Shown here one piece after another: positions 9,041-18,034 of a stretch of DNA of 64,000 nt. Origin of the DNA: Streptomyces sp. HD (lineage in GTDB: Bacteria; Actinomycetota; Actinomycetes; Streptomycetales; Streptomycetaceae); the NCBI RefSeq assembly GCF_028369295.1, contig NZ_JAQMYP010000002.1:278943-342942 (forward strand). The letters run 5' to 3'. Each line of letters opens with the position of its first letter. Position 1 is the first letter of the stretch. The position numbers and the translations under genes are program-made. A model generated the notes under the pieces. That model was not told the DNA's origin and made no database searches. It saw nothing but the letters and a program-made list of their open reading frames with translations.

Positions 9041-10027
9041 GTGACCAACCGCCCCCCGACACTGTCCGTGATCGTCCCGTGCTACAACATCGAGTCCTAT
9101 GTCCCCGAGACCGTGACCAGCCTGGTCAACAACGAACGGGACGACTTCGAGTTCATCTTCGTCGAGGACCGGTCCACGAAGGACAAGACGTACGAAGCGC
9201 TGCTGACGCTGACGAAGAGACTCAGGAACAGCCGGGTGATACGGCACGAGCAGAACGGCGGCCTGGCCACCGCGCGCAACACCGGGATCGACGCCTCGGA
9301 AGGCCGCTACCTCACCTTCCTCGACGGCGACGACTGGCTTGCCCCCGGCTATCTCGCGGATCTGGTCGACGCCGTCGAACGGTTCGACGTCGACTTCGTA
9401 CGCACCGACCACGTCCAGGTGACGGGCATCGAACGGGCCGTGCACCGCGCCCCCGAGGGACGCCGGCACACCCCGCTCGACCCGCGCACCTCGATCCTGC
9501 CGGTCGACGACACCACCATGGTCGACTACCCCTACGCCTGGGCCGGCATCTACCACCGCCGCCTCCTGGACAAGGGCATGCTGCGCTTCCACGACGGACT
9601 GAAGACCGCCGAGGACCGCCCCTGGATCTGGGACCTGCACCGCAGGGCCGACTCCTACGCCGTCGCCAGCCTGCGCGGCGTTTTCTACCGCCGGGGCGTG
9701 GCCAGCTCGCTGACCCAGATCGGTGACGTCCGGCAGCTGGACTTCTTCCGCTCCTTCGACCTCGTCCTCGCCGAGCTCGCCGACGACCCCGAGGTGGGCC
9801 GCCTGCGCAAGAAGGCGCTGCGCAACTACTGCGTCGTCATCGCCCACCAGCTGCTCAGCCGCGGCCGGTTCGAACGCAGCATCGCGGCCAGACTGAAGCA
9901 GATGGCCGCCGAGGCGCTGGGCAGGATGTCGGAGGAGGAACTGGAAGAGGCTCTCGTCGGGATGGGCGAGGAGCGCGTGTACATGCTGCGCCGGATACGG
10001 GGCGGCATGAAGGGAGTGGCGGCATGA
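9041..10027 (+). CDS. Family 2 glycosyltransferase of surface-glycan module 1
   Basis: A 328-residue GT-A-fold glycosyltransferase: SVIVPCYNIESY at the N-terminus, the GGLATARNTGID motif and LDGDDW with the metal-binding acidic residues (about 95-98). The C-terminal part carries TAEDRPWIW and YRRGVASSLTQIGDVRQLDF, shared almost word for word with the GT2 at 14179-15159. The GTG at 9041 is preferred; longer upstream starts cross non-coding sequence. Its stop overlaps the next ATG by four bases (ATGA), so it is translationally coupled to the polysialyltransferase-like gene. It probably builds the acceptor or a backbone residue. Confidence 0.9.
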   Translation: MTNRPPTLSVIVPCYNIESYVPETVTSLVNNERDDFEFIFVEDRSTKDKTYEALLTLTKRLRNSRVIRHEQNGGLATARNTGIDASEGRYLTFLDGDDWLAPGYLADLVDAVERFDVDFVRTDHVQVTGIERAVHRAPEGRRHTPLDPRTSILPVDDTTMVDYPYAWAGIYHRRLLDKGMLRFHDGLKTAEDRPWIWDLHRRADSYAVASLRGVFYRRGVASSLTQIGDVRQLDFFRSFDLVLAELADDPEVGRLRKKALRNYCVVIAHQLLSRGRFERSIAARLKQMAAEALGRMSEEELEEALVGMGEERVYMLRRIRGGMKGVAA

Positions 10028-11367
10028 TCCAGATCTTCTTCTCGGCCACGCAGTACGCGGCCGCGACCGTCACCGCCGCCATACGGGCCGGCCAGTTCGG
10101 CCCCCGCGAGGGCGTCCGCCGCATCCTCGTCGTCAGCAACACCGCCGCGATCCCCGAGGTCGGCACCCCGCTGGACCGGATGGCGGGGTTCGAGAAGCTG
10201 CGCCCCGAGTTCGACGAGGTGCGCTCCTGGAACGACTTCATCTCCCCGCACCACCCGGCCGGCTGGTCGCCGCGCGGCCAGGACACCCTGCTGTGGGAGA
10301 AGGCCGTACGCCTCGCCTGGAACCTGGGCGACGAGCCCGTCGAGATCGCCTGTGAGTCCATCCAGGCCAACCCCTCCCGCGCGGTCGCCGACATCTTCGC
10401 GGACAGCCCGATCCATGTGTACGCGGACGGCCTGATGAGCTACGGCCCCACCCGCAACCGCATCCCGCACGGCATGAGCAGCCGCATCAAGCGCGTCCTC
10501 CACCTGGACCTGGTGCCGGGCCTGGAGCCCATGCTCCTGGCCGAGTACGGCGTACCGCCCGAGGCCGTCCCGAACGACGCGATCGTCGACGTCCTCGCCC
10601 AGATCGGCGAGTCCGGCGCCGGCATCCTCGCCGAGCGCCTTCCGGCGGACAACCCGCCCACCGCCGTCCTCCTCGGCCAGTACCTCTCGGCCATCGACCT
10701 GATCACCCAGGACGAGGAGGAGCAGCTCCACATCCGCTTCCTGCGTGCCGCGGCCCGGGCCGGTCACCGTGACGTCCTGTTCAAGCCGCACCCGAGCGCG
10801 CCCGCCGTCTTCAACGAGTCCCTGGAGGCGGTCGCGAAGGAACTCGACGTCCGGCTCACGGTGCTGGGCGAGCCCGTCCTCGCCGAGACCGTCTTCGCCT
10901 ACCTCAAGCCGAAGCTCGTCGTCGGCTGCTTCTCCACGGCACTCATGACCGCCGCCGCCTTCTACGGGATCCCCGTCGCCCGCGTCGGCACCGAGCTGCT
11001 CCTCGAACGCATCACGCCGTACGAGAACAGCAACCGCATCCCGCTGACCATCATCGACGCGGCCCTGCCCGACGCCGAGAACGCCGAGCTGGGCTCCCCG
11101 CTCGAACTCGCCGGGATGGCCGAGGCCCTGGCCCCGCTGGTGCGCAGCGTCGGCTTCTGCATGCAGTCCCGCAAGCACCACGCCCTGCGCGACGAGGTCA
11201 CCGCCTGGCTCGGCGCCAACCTGGCCCAGTACCAGCGCTACTTCAAACGCCGCCGCCTCACCAGCCTGCGCCTCCCCGGCGGCAGCCCGGTCCGCGCGGA
11301 GGCGCTGCGCAGGCACCCGGCGGTCCGCAAGGCGGTACGTCAGCTGCGGCAGACGACACGGAAGTAG
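10024..11367 (+). CDS. Polysialyltransferase-like glycosyltransferase, module 1
   Basis: A 447-residue protein resembling the alpha-2,8-polysialyltransferase family (PF07388, GT38-like). Landmarks in the expected order are an acidic-Gly motif YADG (134-136), the His-Pro motif in LFKPHPSAP (256-257) and a Ser/Thr motif in CFSTAL (303-306). It has no signal peptide or transmembrane segment, so it is likely cytoplasmic or membrane-peripheral, using CMP-activated nonulosonate. It is about 50 percent identical by eye to the protein at 12812-14179. The C-terminus is strongly basic. Confidence 0.85.
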   Translation: MIQIFFSATQYAAATVTAAIRAGQFGPREGVRRILVVSNTAAIPEVGTPLDRMAGFEKLRPEFDEVRSWNDFISPHHPAGWSPRGQDTLLWEKAVRLAWNLGDEPVEIACESIQANPSRAVADIFADSPIHVYADGLMSYGPTRNRIPHGMSSRIKRVLHLDLVPGLEPMLLAEYGVPPEAVPNDAIVDVLAQIGESGAGILAERLPADNPPTAVLLGQYLSAIDLITQDEEEQLHIRFLRAAARAGHRDVLFKPHPSAPAVFNESLEAVAKELDVRLTVLGEPVLAETVFAYLKPKLVVGCFSTALMTAAAFYGIPVARVGTELLLERITPYENSNRIPLTIIDAALPDAENAELGSPLELAGMAEALAPLVRSVGFCMQSRKHHALRDEVTAWLGANLAQYQRYFKRRRLTSLRLPGGSPVRAEALRRHPAVRKAVRQLRQTTRK

Positions 11368-11389
11368 CGGACGGTCCCGAAAGGCGTTT

Positions 11390-11418
11390 GGTGGGGAGGC
11401 GCGCAGCGCCCCCCCACC
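11390..11418 (+). terminator. Stem-loop terminator after module 1
   Basis: GGTGGGG-A-GGCGC pairs with GCGCC-C-CCCCACC around a three-base loop (one mismatch), 22 bases past the stop codon. Confidence 0.6.
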
Positions 11419-11460
11419 AGGGGCGCGGGGAACTGCGCGACCAGCCCCCACGAAGCCGCA
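11419..11460. repeat. Streptomyces interspersed intergenic repeat, copy 1
   Basis: Starts AGGGGCGCGGGGAACTGCGC and continues GACCAGCCCCCACGAAGCC. Similar segments occur near 25531, 52175, 58610 and 62802 in this window, always between genes. Such elements are widespread in Streptomyces; function unknown. Confidence 0.7.
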
Positions 11461-11476
11461 CCCGAACCACGGCCCC

Positions 11477-12637
11477 CTAACGCAGCCGCACCGCCGGAAG
11501 CGCTCGCTTCAGCTTCGGCCCGAACGGCCGCTCCACGAACCGGTGCATCAGCCAGGCCAGCAGCAGCAGACTGCCCACGGACAGCGCCAGCGTCGGATAG
11601 GAGCCGAGGCCCAGGCCCCGGTGCAGCACCCGGATGAAGAACCAGCCCAGGTGCTCATGGATCAGATAGAAGGGGTACGTCAGCGCCCCGGCCACCGTCA
11701 GCCAGCTCCAGTTGGCCCAGCGCATCCAGCCCAGCGCCACCACCGCCACGGCGGCGAAGGCGCAGAAGACGATGGCCTGGATGACCAGCGGATTGCGATG
11801 GAACTCGCCCTGCGCGCCCGGGTGCCACAGCGCCGTCACCGAGTAGCGCTGACCCAGCAGGAACGACATGCCGACGATCCCCCACAGCAGCAGGTCACTG
11901 CCGAAGCGGTGGATCAGATACAGGGCGAGACCGCCGATGAAGAACGGGGCGTGGTCGCGCATGACCAGCTCGTCGGTGAGCGGGTTGTCGGCGACCCGGG
12001 CGAACGCGCCGGCCAGCGTCCACAGGATGCAGAAGGTGACGACCCGCTTGTAGGTGACGCCCTTCCAGATGACGAACAGGGCGAAGAGCACGTAGAACTT
12101 CAGCTCCACCCAGAGCGTCCAGCACACGCCCAGGACCCGCGGGACGCCCAGCGGCTGCTGCATCATCGTGAGGTTGACCAGCAACTCGTCCGGCCGGAGC
12201 GGGTGGACCACGACCGGCAGGAGCACCGCGGCGCCGGTGACCATGACGATGGCCACCCAGTACGCCGGGAAGAGGCGGGAGATCCGGGAGCGGAAGAAGT
12301 CGCCGAGGCTGCGGCCCCAGCTGCTCATGCAGATCACGAACCCGCTGATGACGAAGAAGAACTGCACACCGAGGCTGCCGTAGGTGGAGAACTGCGACAG
12401 CGTCGGGAACATCGCTCCGGGGGACTGGTGCCAGGAGTTGGCCACCTCGCCGTTCTTTCCGGTGAAGTGGTACATGCACACCATGAGCGCGGCCACCAGC
12501 CGCAGCCCGTCCAGGGCGCGCAGCCGGTTCTCCCTGCGGGGCCGGACAGGAGGCCGTTCGGGCTGTTCGGCGAGGACCTGGTCCAGCCGGGGGGCCGGGG
12601 GCGCCGGCGGTGCCGTGGCCTGGTCAGCCGTGCTCAT
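11477..12637 (-). CDS. Acyltransferase-3 family membrane O-acyltransferase
   Basis: A 386-residue integral membrane protein with about ten transmembrane segments after a 35-residue Pro-rich cytoplasmic tail. It has acyltransferase-3 hallmarks: LDGLRLVAALMVCMYHF, with the conserved His, and FFVISGFVICMS with the R/K-rich FFRSRISRLFPAYW segment. Members O-acetylate or O-acylate surface polysaccharides and lipids (OafA/OatA type). Lying between two polysialyltransferase-like modules, it probably acylates the same glycan. It is transcribed leftward in line with module 2 (gap 174 bp), with its own upstream region. Confidence 0.9.
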   Translation of the reverse strand: MSTADQATAPPAPPAPRLDQVLAEQPERPPVRPRRENRLRALDGLRLVAALMVCMYHFTGKNGEVANSWHQSPGAMFPTLSQFSTYGSLGVQFFFVISGFVICMSSWGRSLGDFFRSRISRLFPAYWVAIVMVTGAAVLLPVVVHPLRPDELLVNLTMMQQPLGVPRVLGVCWTLWVELKFYVLFALFVIWKGVTYKRVVTFCILWTLAGAFARVADNPLTDELVMRDHAPFFIGGLALYLIHRFGSDLLLWGIVGMSFLLGQRYSVTALWHPGAQGEFHRNPLVIQAIVFCAFAAVAVVALGWMRWANWSWLTVAGALTYPFYLIHEHLGWFFIRVLHRGLGLGSYPTLALSVGSLLLLAWLMHRFVERPFGPKLKRALPAVRLR

Positions 12638-12811
12638 CCTGGGACCCTTCTCCTGGGAGTCGCGAGGTGCGTTCAGTCGTACGTGTCGGCTGTTGCCGAT
12701 TAATACGACGACCGAACGCTATGTCCCTCGGACGGGTGAAAGGTGAGTGACGGCTGACGCTCAGGGAGCGCAAAGGTGTCACACGGATGAACAACCACCC
12801 CTTGTTTCTGT

Positions 12812-14179
12812 CTACTTGCGGCCGGTCACCTGCTTCAGCGCCCGCGCCCGGCGCGCCAGTCGGCGCACGGTCGCGTTGCGCGGGATGAAGGAGAGCTGGG
12901 CCGGTACGGCGCCGGGCAGTGCCAGCGAGGTCAGGCGCTTGCGCTTGAAGTAGCGCCAGGTGTGCGGGTTCAGATGCCGGGAGAGGTAGGCCTCGGCCGC
13001 GCCGCGCAGCCCCGGGTAGATCTTGGGCTGCATCGCGAACCCGACCGCCCTGAGCAGCGCGGCCAGTTCGTCCACCCGCTCGCGCGAGGGCATCGCCCAG
13101 CCGTTCACCGCGGCGGCGTCCGCGATGTCCGGCAGCAGTGCGTCGACGATGGTCAGCGGCACCCGGTTGCTGTTCTGGTACGGCGTGAGCCGGGCCAGCA
13201 CGGCGTCGGTGCCGACCCGCGCGACCGGGACGCCGTACAGACCGGCGGCGGTGAACAGCGCGGTCGAGAAGCAGCCGACGACCAGGGCGGGGCGCATGCG
13301 CTGGAAGGCGACCTCGGCCAGCACGGGGCGGTCCAGCAGGGTGAGTTCGGCGCCCAGCTCCTTCGCCTCGTCCTCCAGGAGCCGCGACCAGCGGGCCGGG
13401 GCGACCGGGTGCGGCTTGAAGACGAGCCTGCGATGGCCGAGCGCGACGGCGCCGCGCACCATCTGCAGATGCAGGTCCTCCTCCTCGGCGTCGGTGAGGA
13501 TGCCGAGCGCGCTGAGGTACTGACCGAGCAGCAGCGCCGGCTGGTCACCGTCGACCGCCGCCGACAGGGGCGTCAGCTCGGTCTCCGCCTCGGCGAGTTC
13601 GCCGAGCACCTTCAGGAACACCTCGGACGGCACCAGCTCGGACGGGACGCCGAACTCGGTGAGCAGCAGCGGGGTGAGGCCCGGGACGAGATCGAGGTGC
13701 AGCAGCCGGCCGATCCGGGTGCCGACCAGCGGGTCGATCTTGTCGCGCGTGGGGCCATAGCTTATGAGGCCGTCCGCGTAGGCGTCGACGGGAGCGCCGG
13801 TGAACAGCTGGCACAGCGCCAGGGCCGGGTTGACCTGGACGGACTCGACGGCCAGCTGGATCTCGTCGTCGCCGAGGTTCCACAGCAGCCGTACGTACCG
13901 CTCCCACATGGGGATGTCGTTCTCGCGGGGAGACCAGCCACTGGGGTGGAACGGGGAGATGGTCTCGTTCCAGGACAGCACCTCGTCGAAGCGCCCGCGC
14001 AGTTGGGCGAAGCCGGGCATCGCGTCGACGGACGGGGTGATCTCGGGGTTGGCCGCGTTGTTGGTGACCAGCAGGATCCGGCGGTCGGCCGGTTCGAAGA
14101 GCCCGGCGTCCAGGGCGGCGGCCAGGGTCGCGGCGCCGTACAGCGTCGAGGCGCAGAAGATCTGGGTGGTGCGACGCAT
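12812..14179 (-). CDS. Polysialyltransferase-like glycosyltransferase, module 2
   Basis: A 455-residue paralogue of the protein at 10024-11367 with the same motifs: YADG (135-137), VFKPHPVAP (His-Pro 257-258) and CFSTALFTAAG. The ATG at 14179 overlaps the stop of the upstream GT2 gene by one base (TGATG), indicating coupled translation. The longer upstream reading frame is only the GT2 gene's shadow. Like its twin it lacks a signal peptide and ends in a basic tail. Two polymerase-like enzymes may make different linkages or segments; this is inference. Confidence 0.85.
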   Translation of the reverse strand: MRRTTQIFCASTLYGAATLAAALDAGLFEPADRRILLVTNNAANPEITPSVDAMPGFAQLRGRFDEVLSWNETISPFHPSGWSPRENDIPMWERYVRLLWNLGDDEIQLAVESVQVNPALALCQLFTGAPVDAYADGLISYGPTRDKIDPLVGTRIGRLLHLDLVPGLTPLLLTEFGVPSELVPSEVFLKVLGELAEAETELTPLSAAVDGDQPALLLGQYLSALGILTDAEEEDLHLQMVRGAVALGHRRLVFKPHPVAPARWSRLLEDEAKELGAELTLLDRPVLAEVAFQRMRPALVVGCFSTALFTAAGLYGVPVARVGTDAVLARLTPYQNSNRVPLTIVDALLPDIADAAAVNGWAMPSRERVDELAALLRAVGFAMQPKIYPGLRGAAEAYLSRHLNPHTWRYFKRKRLTSLALPGAVPAQLSFIPRNATVRRLARRARALKQVTGRK

Positions 14180-15159
14180 CAGGCGGCCACCGTCCGGGCC
14201 CCGACCGCCCTGCGGCGCACCCGCCGCAGCCGGGCCGCTCGCTGCGCGTCCATCGAGTCCATAACCTCCGCGAGCACGTCCTGCGGCATTCTTTTCAGGG
14301 CGGCGGCGCTCATCGAGCGCAGTTTTCGAGCCACTGCGGGTTCGAACCTCTCGATTTGTCCGAGATGATGAGCCATGATCGCGCAATAAGTGCGCACGGC
14401 TTTCGGCAGCAGCTTATCGGCCTCGGGGTCAGCCGCGGTTTCCATGATTACCTGGTCGAACGCACGAATGAAATCCAACTGCCGGACATCACCGATCTGG
14501 GTGAGAGACGACGCCACGCCGCGTCGGTAGTAGACGCCGAGCAGTCCCACCGCGGCGAAGGATTCCGCCTCCCGGTGCAGTCTCCAGATCCACGGCCGGT
14601 CCTCGGCGGTGCGCAGCCCGTGCGTGAAGTGCAGGATCCCGCGGTCGACCAGCCGGCGGTGGTAGATGCCGGCCCAGGCGTACGCGTAGTCCACGGACGT
14701 CGACCGGTCGGCGGGCAGGATCGCCTCGCGCGGGTTCATCACCGTCCAGCGGCGGCCGTGCGGCACCCGGTGGATGCTGCGCGCCCGGCCGGTGCACTGC
14801 ACATGGTCGGTGCGCACGAAATCGCAGTCCAACTCCTCGATGGCGGACAGGAGTTGAGGGAAGTAGCCGGGCGCCAGCCAGTCGTCGCCGTCGAGGAACG
14901 TCAGGTACTCGCCGCGCGCCTTGTCGATCCCGGTGTTCCGCGCGGTGGCCAGCCCTCCGTTCTGCTCGTGTCTGACGAGCACCGCGCCCGGCAGCTCGCG
15001 CTCCGCGCGCGCGAGGATGTCCGGTGTCCCGTCCGTCGAGCAGTCGTCGACGAGGATGAACTCGAAGTCCTCACGTGTGTTCGCACGCAGGCTCTTCAGG
15101 GTGTCTGGTGCGTATTGCTGCACGTTGTAGAACGGCACGATGACGGAGAGCTTGACCAC
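14179..15159 (-). CDS. Family 2 glycosyltransferase of surface-glycan module 2
   Basis: A 326-residue GT2 with KLSVIVPFYNVQQY, ILVDDCSTDGTPD, GGLATARNTGIDKA and LDGDDWLAPGY, closely related to the protein at 9041-10027. The GTG at 15159 begins the family's conserved beta strand; no ribosome site is visible, so it may be leaderless. It is divergent from the glycosyltransferase-like gene at 15358 across a 200-bp low-GC gap that should hold both promoters. Confidence 0.9.
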   Translation of the reverse strand: MVKLSVIVPFYNVQQYAPDTLKSLRANTREDFEFILVDDCSTDGTPDILARAERELPGAVLVRHEQNGGLATARNTGIDKARGEYLTFLDGDDWLAPGYFPQLLSAIEELDCDFVRTDHVQCTGRARSIHRVPHGRRWTVMNPREAILPADRSTSVDYAYAWAGIYHRRLVDRGILHFTHGLRTAEDRPWIWRLHREAESFAAVGLLGVYYRRGVASSLTQIGDVRQLDFIRAFDQVIMETAADPEADKLLPKAVRTYCAIMAHHLGQIERFEPAVARKLRSMSAAALKRMPQDVLAEVMDSMDAQRAARLRRVRRRAVGARTVAA

Positions 15160-15357
15160 GTGAGGGACGTTAGGGGGCGGTCCGGCACCCGTCTTTACTC
15201 GGAGCTTGATGTCAGGTGAACGACACGTGGCGATGCCGTGAACCAGGCTTTTTTTCAACCCTTCCGGACCCCGATTCGCCGTTCGGCGGTGTGCTGTTAA
15301 CCCTTTGTTACATTTCGGTTGGGCGGAACATCGAAATTGCTTCCTAGCGTCTTCGAC
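15160..15357. promoter_or_regulatory. Divergent promoter region of the glycan cluster
   Basis: The gap between the leftward GT2 and rightward biosynthesis genes is unusually AT-rich for this genome (stretches such as CAGGCTTTTTTTCAACCC and GTTAACCCTTTGTTAC). A plausible rightward -10 element (TAGCGT, 15346-15351) lies seven bases before the GTG at 15358, consistent with a leaderless transcript. No clear operator palindrome was found. Confidence 0.5.
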
Positions 15358-16680
15358 GTGCCAGTAAGTGCGACGAAGACCCGGCGAGTGGCCGTACTCG
15401 CGGATTCCGATACCCGGTGGAAGTGGGGCGCGCTCACCGCGAGCCGTATAGCTTCCGAGAACACCGGGGAACCGGACATCCACCTGGACGGATACCTCCT
15501 GCGCGGCCGGGCCACCCCCACCGCCCGCCAGCTCCAGGAAGTCGGCGTCCACGCCGACTCCCTCCGCGAGGTGACCGCCGTGGAGTTCCTGCGCAGCATG
15601 GCGCAGGAGCCGTACGACGTCCTCGTCCTCGCCCTCGTGGGCGGCGGTGTGCAGGCCATGCTGCACGGACTGAAGCGGGTCTGGGAAGAGCGCGCCGAGC
15701 GCCCCGTGGTCGTCACCGGCTATGTCGGCGTCGTCTACGAGAAGCTCGCCGACGGCCTGCTGCTGCGGCACGGCGCGGACCTCGTCCTCGCCAACTCCCG
15801 CCAGGACGCCGAGCGCTTCCGCGCGGTGTACGAGGGGGTCGGCGCCGACGCCTCGGCGGTGACCGAGGTCGCGCTGCCGTTCCTCGGCGGCGAGCCCTAC
15901 ACCGGCGAGCACGACCCGTACACGGTCGTCTTCGCGGCCCAGCCCTCCGTGCCGGACAGCCGCAAGGACCGTACGTACCTGCTGAACCGCCTCATCCAGC
16001 ACGCCCGCAAGCACCCCGAGCGCGAGGTGCTGCTCAAGCTGCGCTCCAAGCCGGGCGAGCACACCACGCACATCGAGGAACTGCCGTACCAGAAGCTGGT
16101 CCAGCGGCTCGAACCACCGGCCAACTTCAAACTGGTGTACGGCAACATGGGCGAGGTCCTCAACCGCACGGACCTGATGGTCACCATCAGCTCCACGGCG
16201 GCGCTGGAATCGCTGCACCGCCGTATCCCCACCGTCGTGCTCACCGACCTCGGTGTGCGCGAGGTGCTCGGCAACCACCACTTCGTGGGCTCCGGCTGCC
16301 TCGCCTCCTGGGACCAGCTCGACGAGGGACACCGGCCGGCGCCCGACGAGGAGTGGGTCTCCCGGCAGGGCGTCTGCGCCGACGGCAGCTACGCAACCGC
16401 CTTCGACCCGGCCCGCGAACGCATCGCCAAGCTGCTCGCGCGGCCCGGCGGACTGCCCGCCCTCACGCCGTACTACACGCCGGCCACCGCGCCCGGCTAC
16501 CTGCCCGGCATCCTCGCCCGCCACCACCTCGGCGTCGACGGCAGCCCGCTGCCCGGCGCCCCCGCGCATGACAAGGAGCCCGGCCCGGTCCGCCAGATAG
16601 TGCGCCGGGCGGCACGCGGCGCCTACCGGCACGGCGTACAGCGGGTGGCGCCCGTCATCCGGCGGATGGGGGAGCTGTGA
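15358..16680 (+). CDS. Putative glycosyltransferase of the nonulosonate cluster (GT-B-like)
   Basis: A 440-residue protein of a Streptomyces family usually called hypothetical or DUF6716. RRVAVLADSDTRWKWG begins a Rossmann-like N-terminal domain. The C-terminal half has features reminiscent of GT-B transferases: LLKLRSKPGEH, a Gly-Glu segment YGNMGEVL, then TISSTAALESLHR and PTVVLTDLG. It has no signal peptide. The GTG at 15358 is preferred over TTG at 15319. Its stop overlaps the GTG at 16677 of the longer form of the next gene. Involvement in the CMP-nonulosonate polymer is inferred from position. Confidence 0.7.
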   Translation: MPVSATKTRRVAVLADSDTRWKWGALTASRIASENTGEPDIHLDGYLLRGRATPTARQLQEVGVHADSLREVTAVEFLRSMAQEPYDVLVLALVGGGVQAMLHGLKRVWEERAERPVVVTGYVGVVYEKLADGLLLRHGADLVLANSRQDAERFRAVYEGVGADASAVTEVALPFLGGEPYTGEHDPYTVVFAAQPSVPDSRKDRTYLLNRLIQHARKHPEREVLLKLRSKPGEHTTHIEELPYQKLVQRLEPPANFKLVYGNMGEVLNRTDLMVTISSTAALESLHRRIPTVVLTDLGVREVLGNHHFVGSGCLASWDQLDEGHRPAPDEEWVSRQGVCADGSYATAFDPARERIAKLLARPGGLPALTPYYTPATAPGYLPGILARHHLGVDGSPLPGAPAHDKEPGPVRQIVRRAARGAYRHGVQRVAPVIRRMGEL

Positions 16681-16760
16681 GCGACCAGACGACCGATTCG
16701 GGGTCCGGGGCGCCGGGACGCGCCGCGAAGCCCCTGCAAGCAGCCCAAGGAGTGGAGCCC

Positions 16761-18020
16761 ATGTCCAACTCGGAAGCAGGCCAAGGCACTTCGGCGCCCC
16801 GGGTGCTCGCCGTGATTCCCGCGCGCGGCGGCTCCAAGGGAGTGCCCGCGAAGAACCTGATGCCCGTCGGCGGTGTGCCGCTGGTGGCCCGCGCGGTGCG
16901 CGAGTGCCGGGCTTCGAGGCTCGTGACGGACGTCGTCGTCTCCACCGACGACCAGGGCATCGCGGCCGCCGCCCGGCAGGCCGGCGCCGAAGTCGTGCTG
17001 CGCCCCGCCGCCATCGCCGGTGACACCGCGACCTCCGAGGCCGCCGTGCTGCACGCGATGGACGCGCACGAGACCCTGCACGGCACGAAGCTGGACGTGG
17101 TCCTGCTGGTGCAGTGCACGAGCCCGTTCATCATCCGCGAGGACCTCGACGGCGTCGTCAAGGCGATCGTCGCGAACGGCGCCGACACGGCCCTGACCGT
17201 CGCGCCCTTCCACGGCTTCGTATGGCGCCACGGCGACGACGACGCGGCCGCCGCGGAGAACGAGCGCGCGGCCACCACCGGCGGCTACGGCGTCAACCAC
17301 GACAAGTCCTTCCGCCCGCGCCGCCAGGACCGCCCCCAGGACTTCCTGGAGACCGGCGCCGCCTACGCGATGGCCGCCGACGGCTTCCGCGAGCACAAGC
17401 ACCGCTTCTTCGGCCGCACCGAGCTGGTGCGCACCGACCCCGCCCGGGTCCTGGAGATCGACGATCCCCACGACCTGGCCCGCGCCCGGGCGCTGGCTCC
17501 GCTGTTCGACGCGGACCGGCCCGGCGCCCTCCCGACCACGGACGACATCGACGCGGTCGTACTGGACTTCGACGGCACCCAGACCGACGACCGGGTGCTG
17601 ATCGATGCCGATGGAAAGGAGTTCGTCTCCGTGCACCGCGGAGACGGACTCGGCATCGCCGCCCTGCGCAAGTCGGGCCTGAAGATGCTGATCCTGTCCA
17701 CGGAGCAGAACCCGGTCGTAGCCGCCCGCGCACGGAAGCTGCAGATTCCCGTGCTGCACGGCATCGACCGGAAAGACCTCGCACTGAAGCAGTGGTGCGA
17801 GGAGCAGGGCATCGCGCCTGAGCGCGTGCTCTACGTCGGCAACGACGTCAACGACCTCCCGTGCTTCGCCCTCGTGGGCTGGCCCGTGGCGGTCGCGAGC
17901 GCCCACGACGTCGTGCGCGGCGCCGCACGCGCGGTCACCGCCACCCCCGGTGGCGACGGCGCGATCCGAGAGATCGCCAGCTGGATCCTCGGCCCCTCTC
18001 TCGACTCCCTCACCAAGTAA
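16761..18020 (+). CDS. CMP-nonulosonate (Kdn-type) synthetase fused to HAD phosphatase
   Basis: A 419-residue two-domain enzyme. Residues 1 to about 230 form an N-acylneuraminate cytidylyltransferase with the CTP-binding IPARGGSKGVPAKN motif; residues about 262-419 form a KdsC-like HAD phosphatase with DFDGT (Asp269/Asp271), Lys in GIDRKDLAL and VGNDVNDLPCF. The fusion could remove the 9-phosphate and then activate the sugar with CMP. AAGGAG eight bases before the ATG at 16761 decides this start, although an in-frame GTG at 16677 overlaps the previous stop. No NeuC epimerase is nearby, favouring Kdn made from mannose-6-phosphate over Neu5Ac. Confidence 0.9.
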   Translation: MSNSEAGQGTSAPRVLAVIPARGGSKGVPAKNLMPVGGVPLVARAVRECRASRLVTDVVVSTDDQGIAAAARQAGAEVVLRPAAIAGDTATSEAAVLHAMDAHETLHGTKLDVVLLVQCTSPFIIREDLDGVVKAIVANGADTALTVAPFHGFVWRHGDDDAAAAENERAATTGGYGVNHDKSFRPRRQDRPQDFLETGAAYAMAADGFREHKHRFFGRTELVRTDPARVLEIDDPHDLARARALAPLFDADRPGALPTTDDIDAVVLDFDGTQTDDRVLIDADGKEFVSVHRGDGLGIAALRKSGLKMLILSTEQNPVVAARARKLQIPVLHGIDRKDLALKQWCEEQGIAPERVLYVGNDVNDLPCFALVGWPVAVASAHDVVRGAARAVTATPGGDGAIREIASWILGPSLDSLTK

Positions 18021-18034
18021 GGACATCTTCTGCC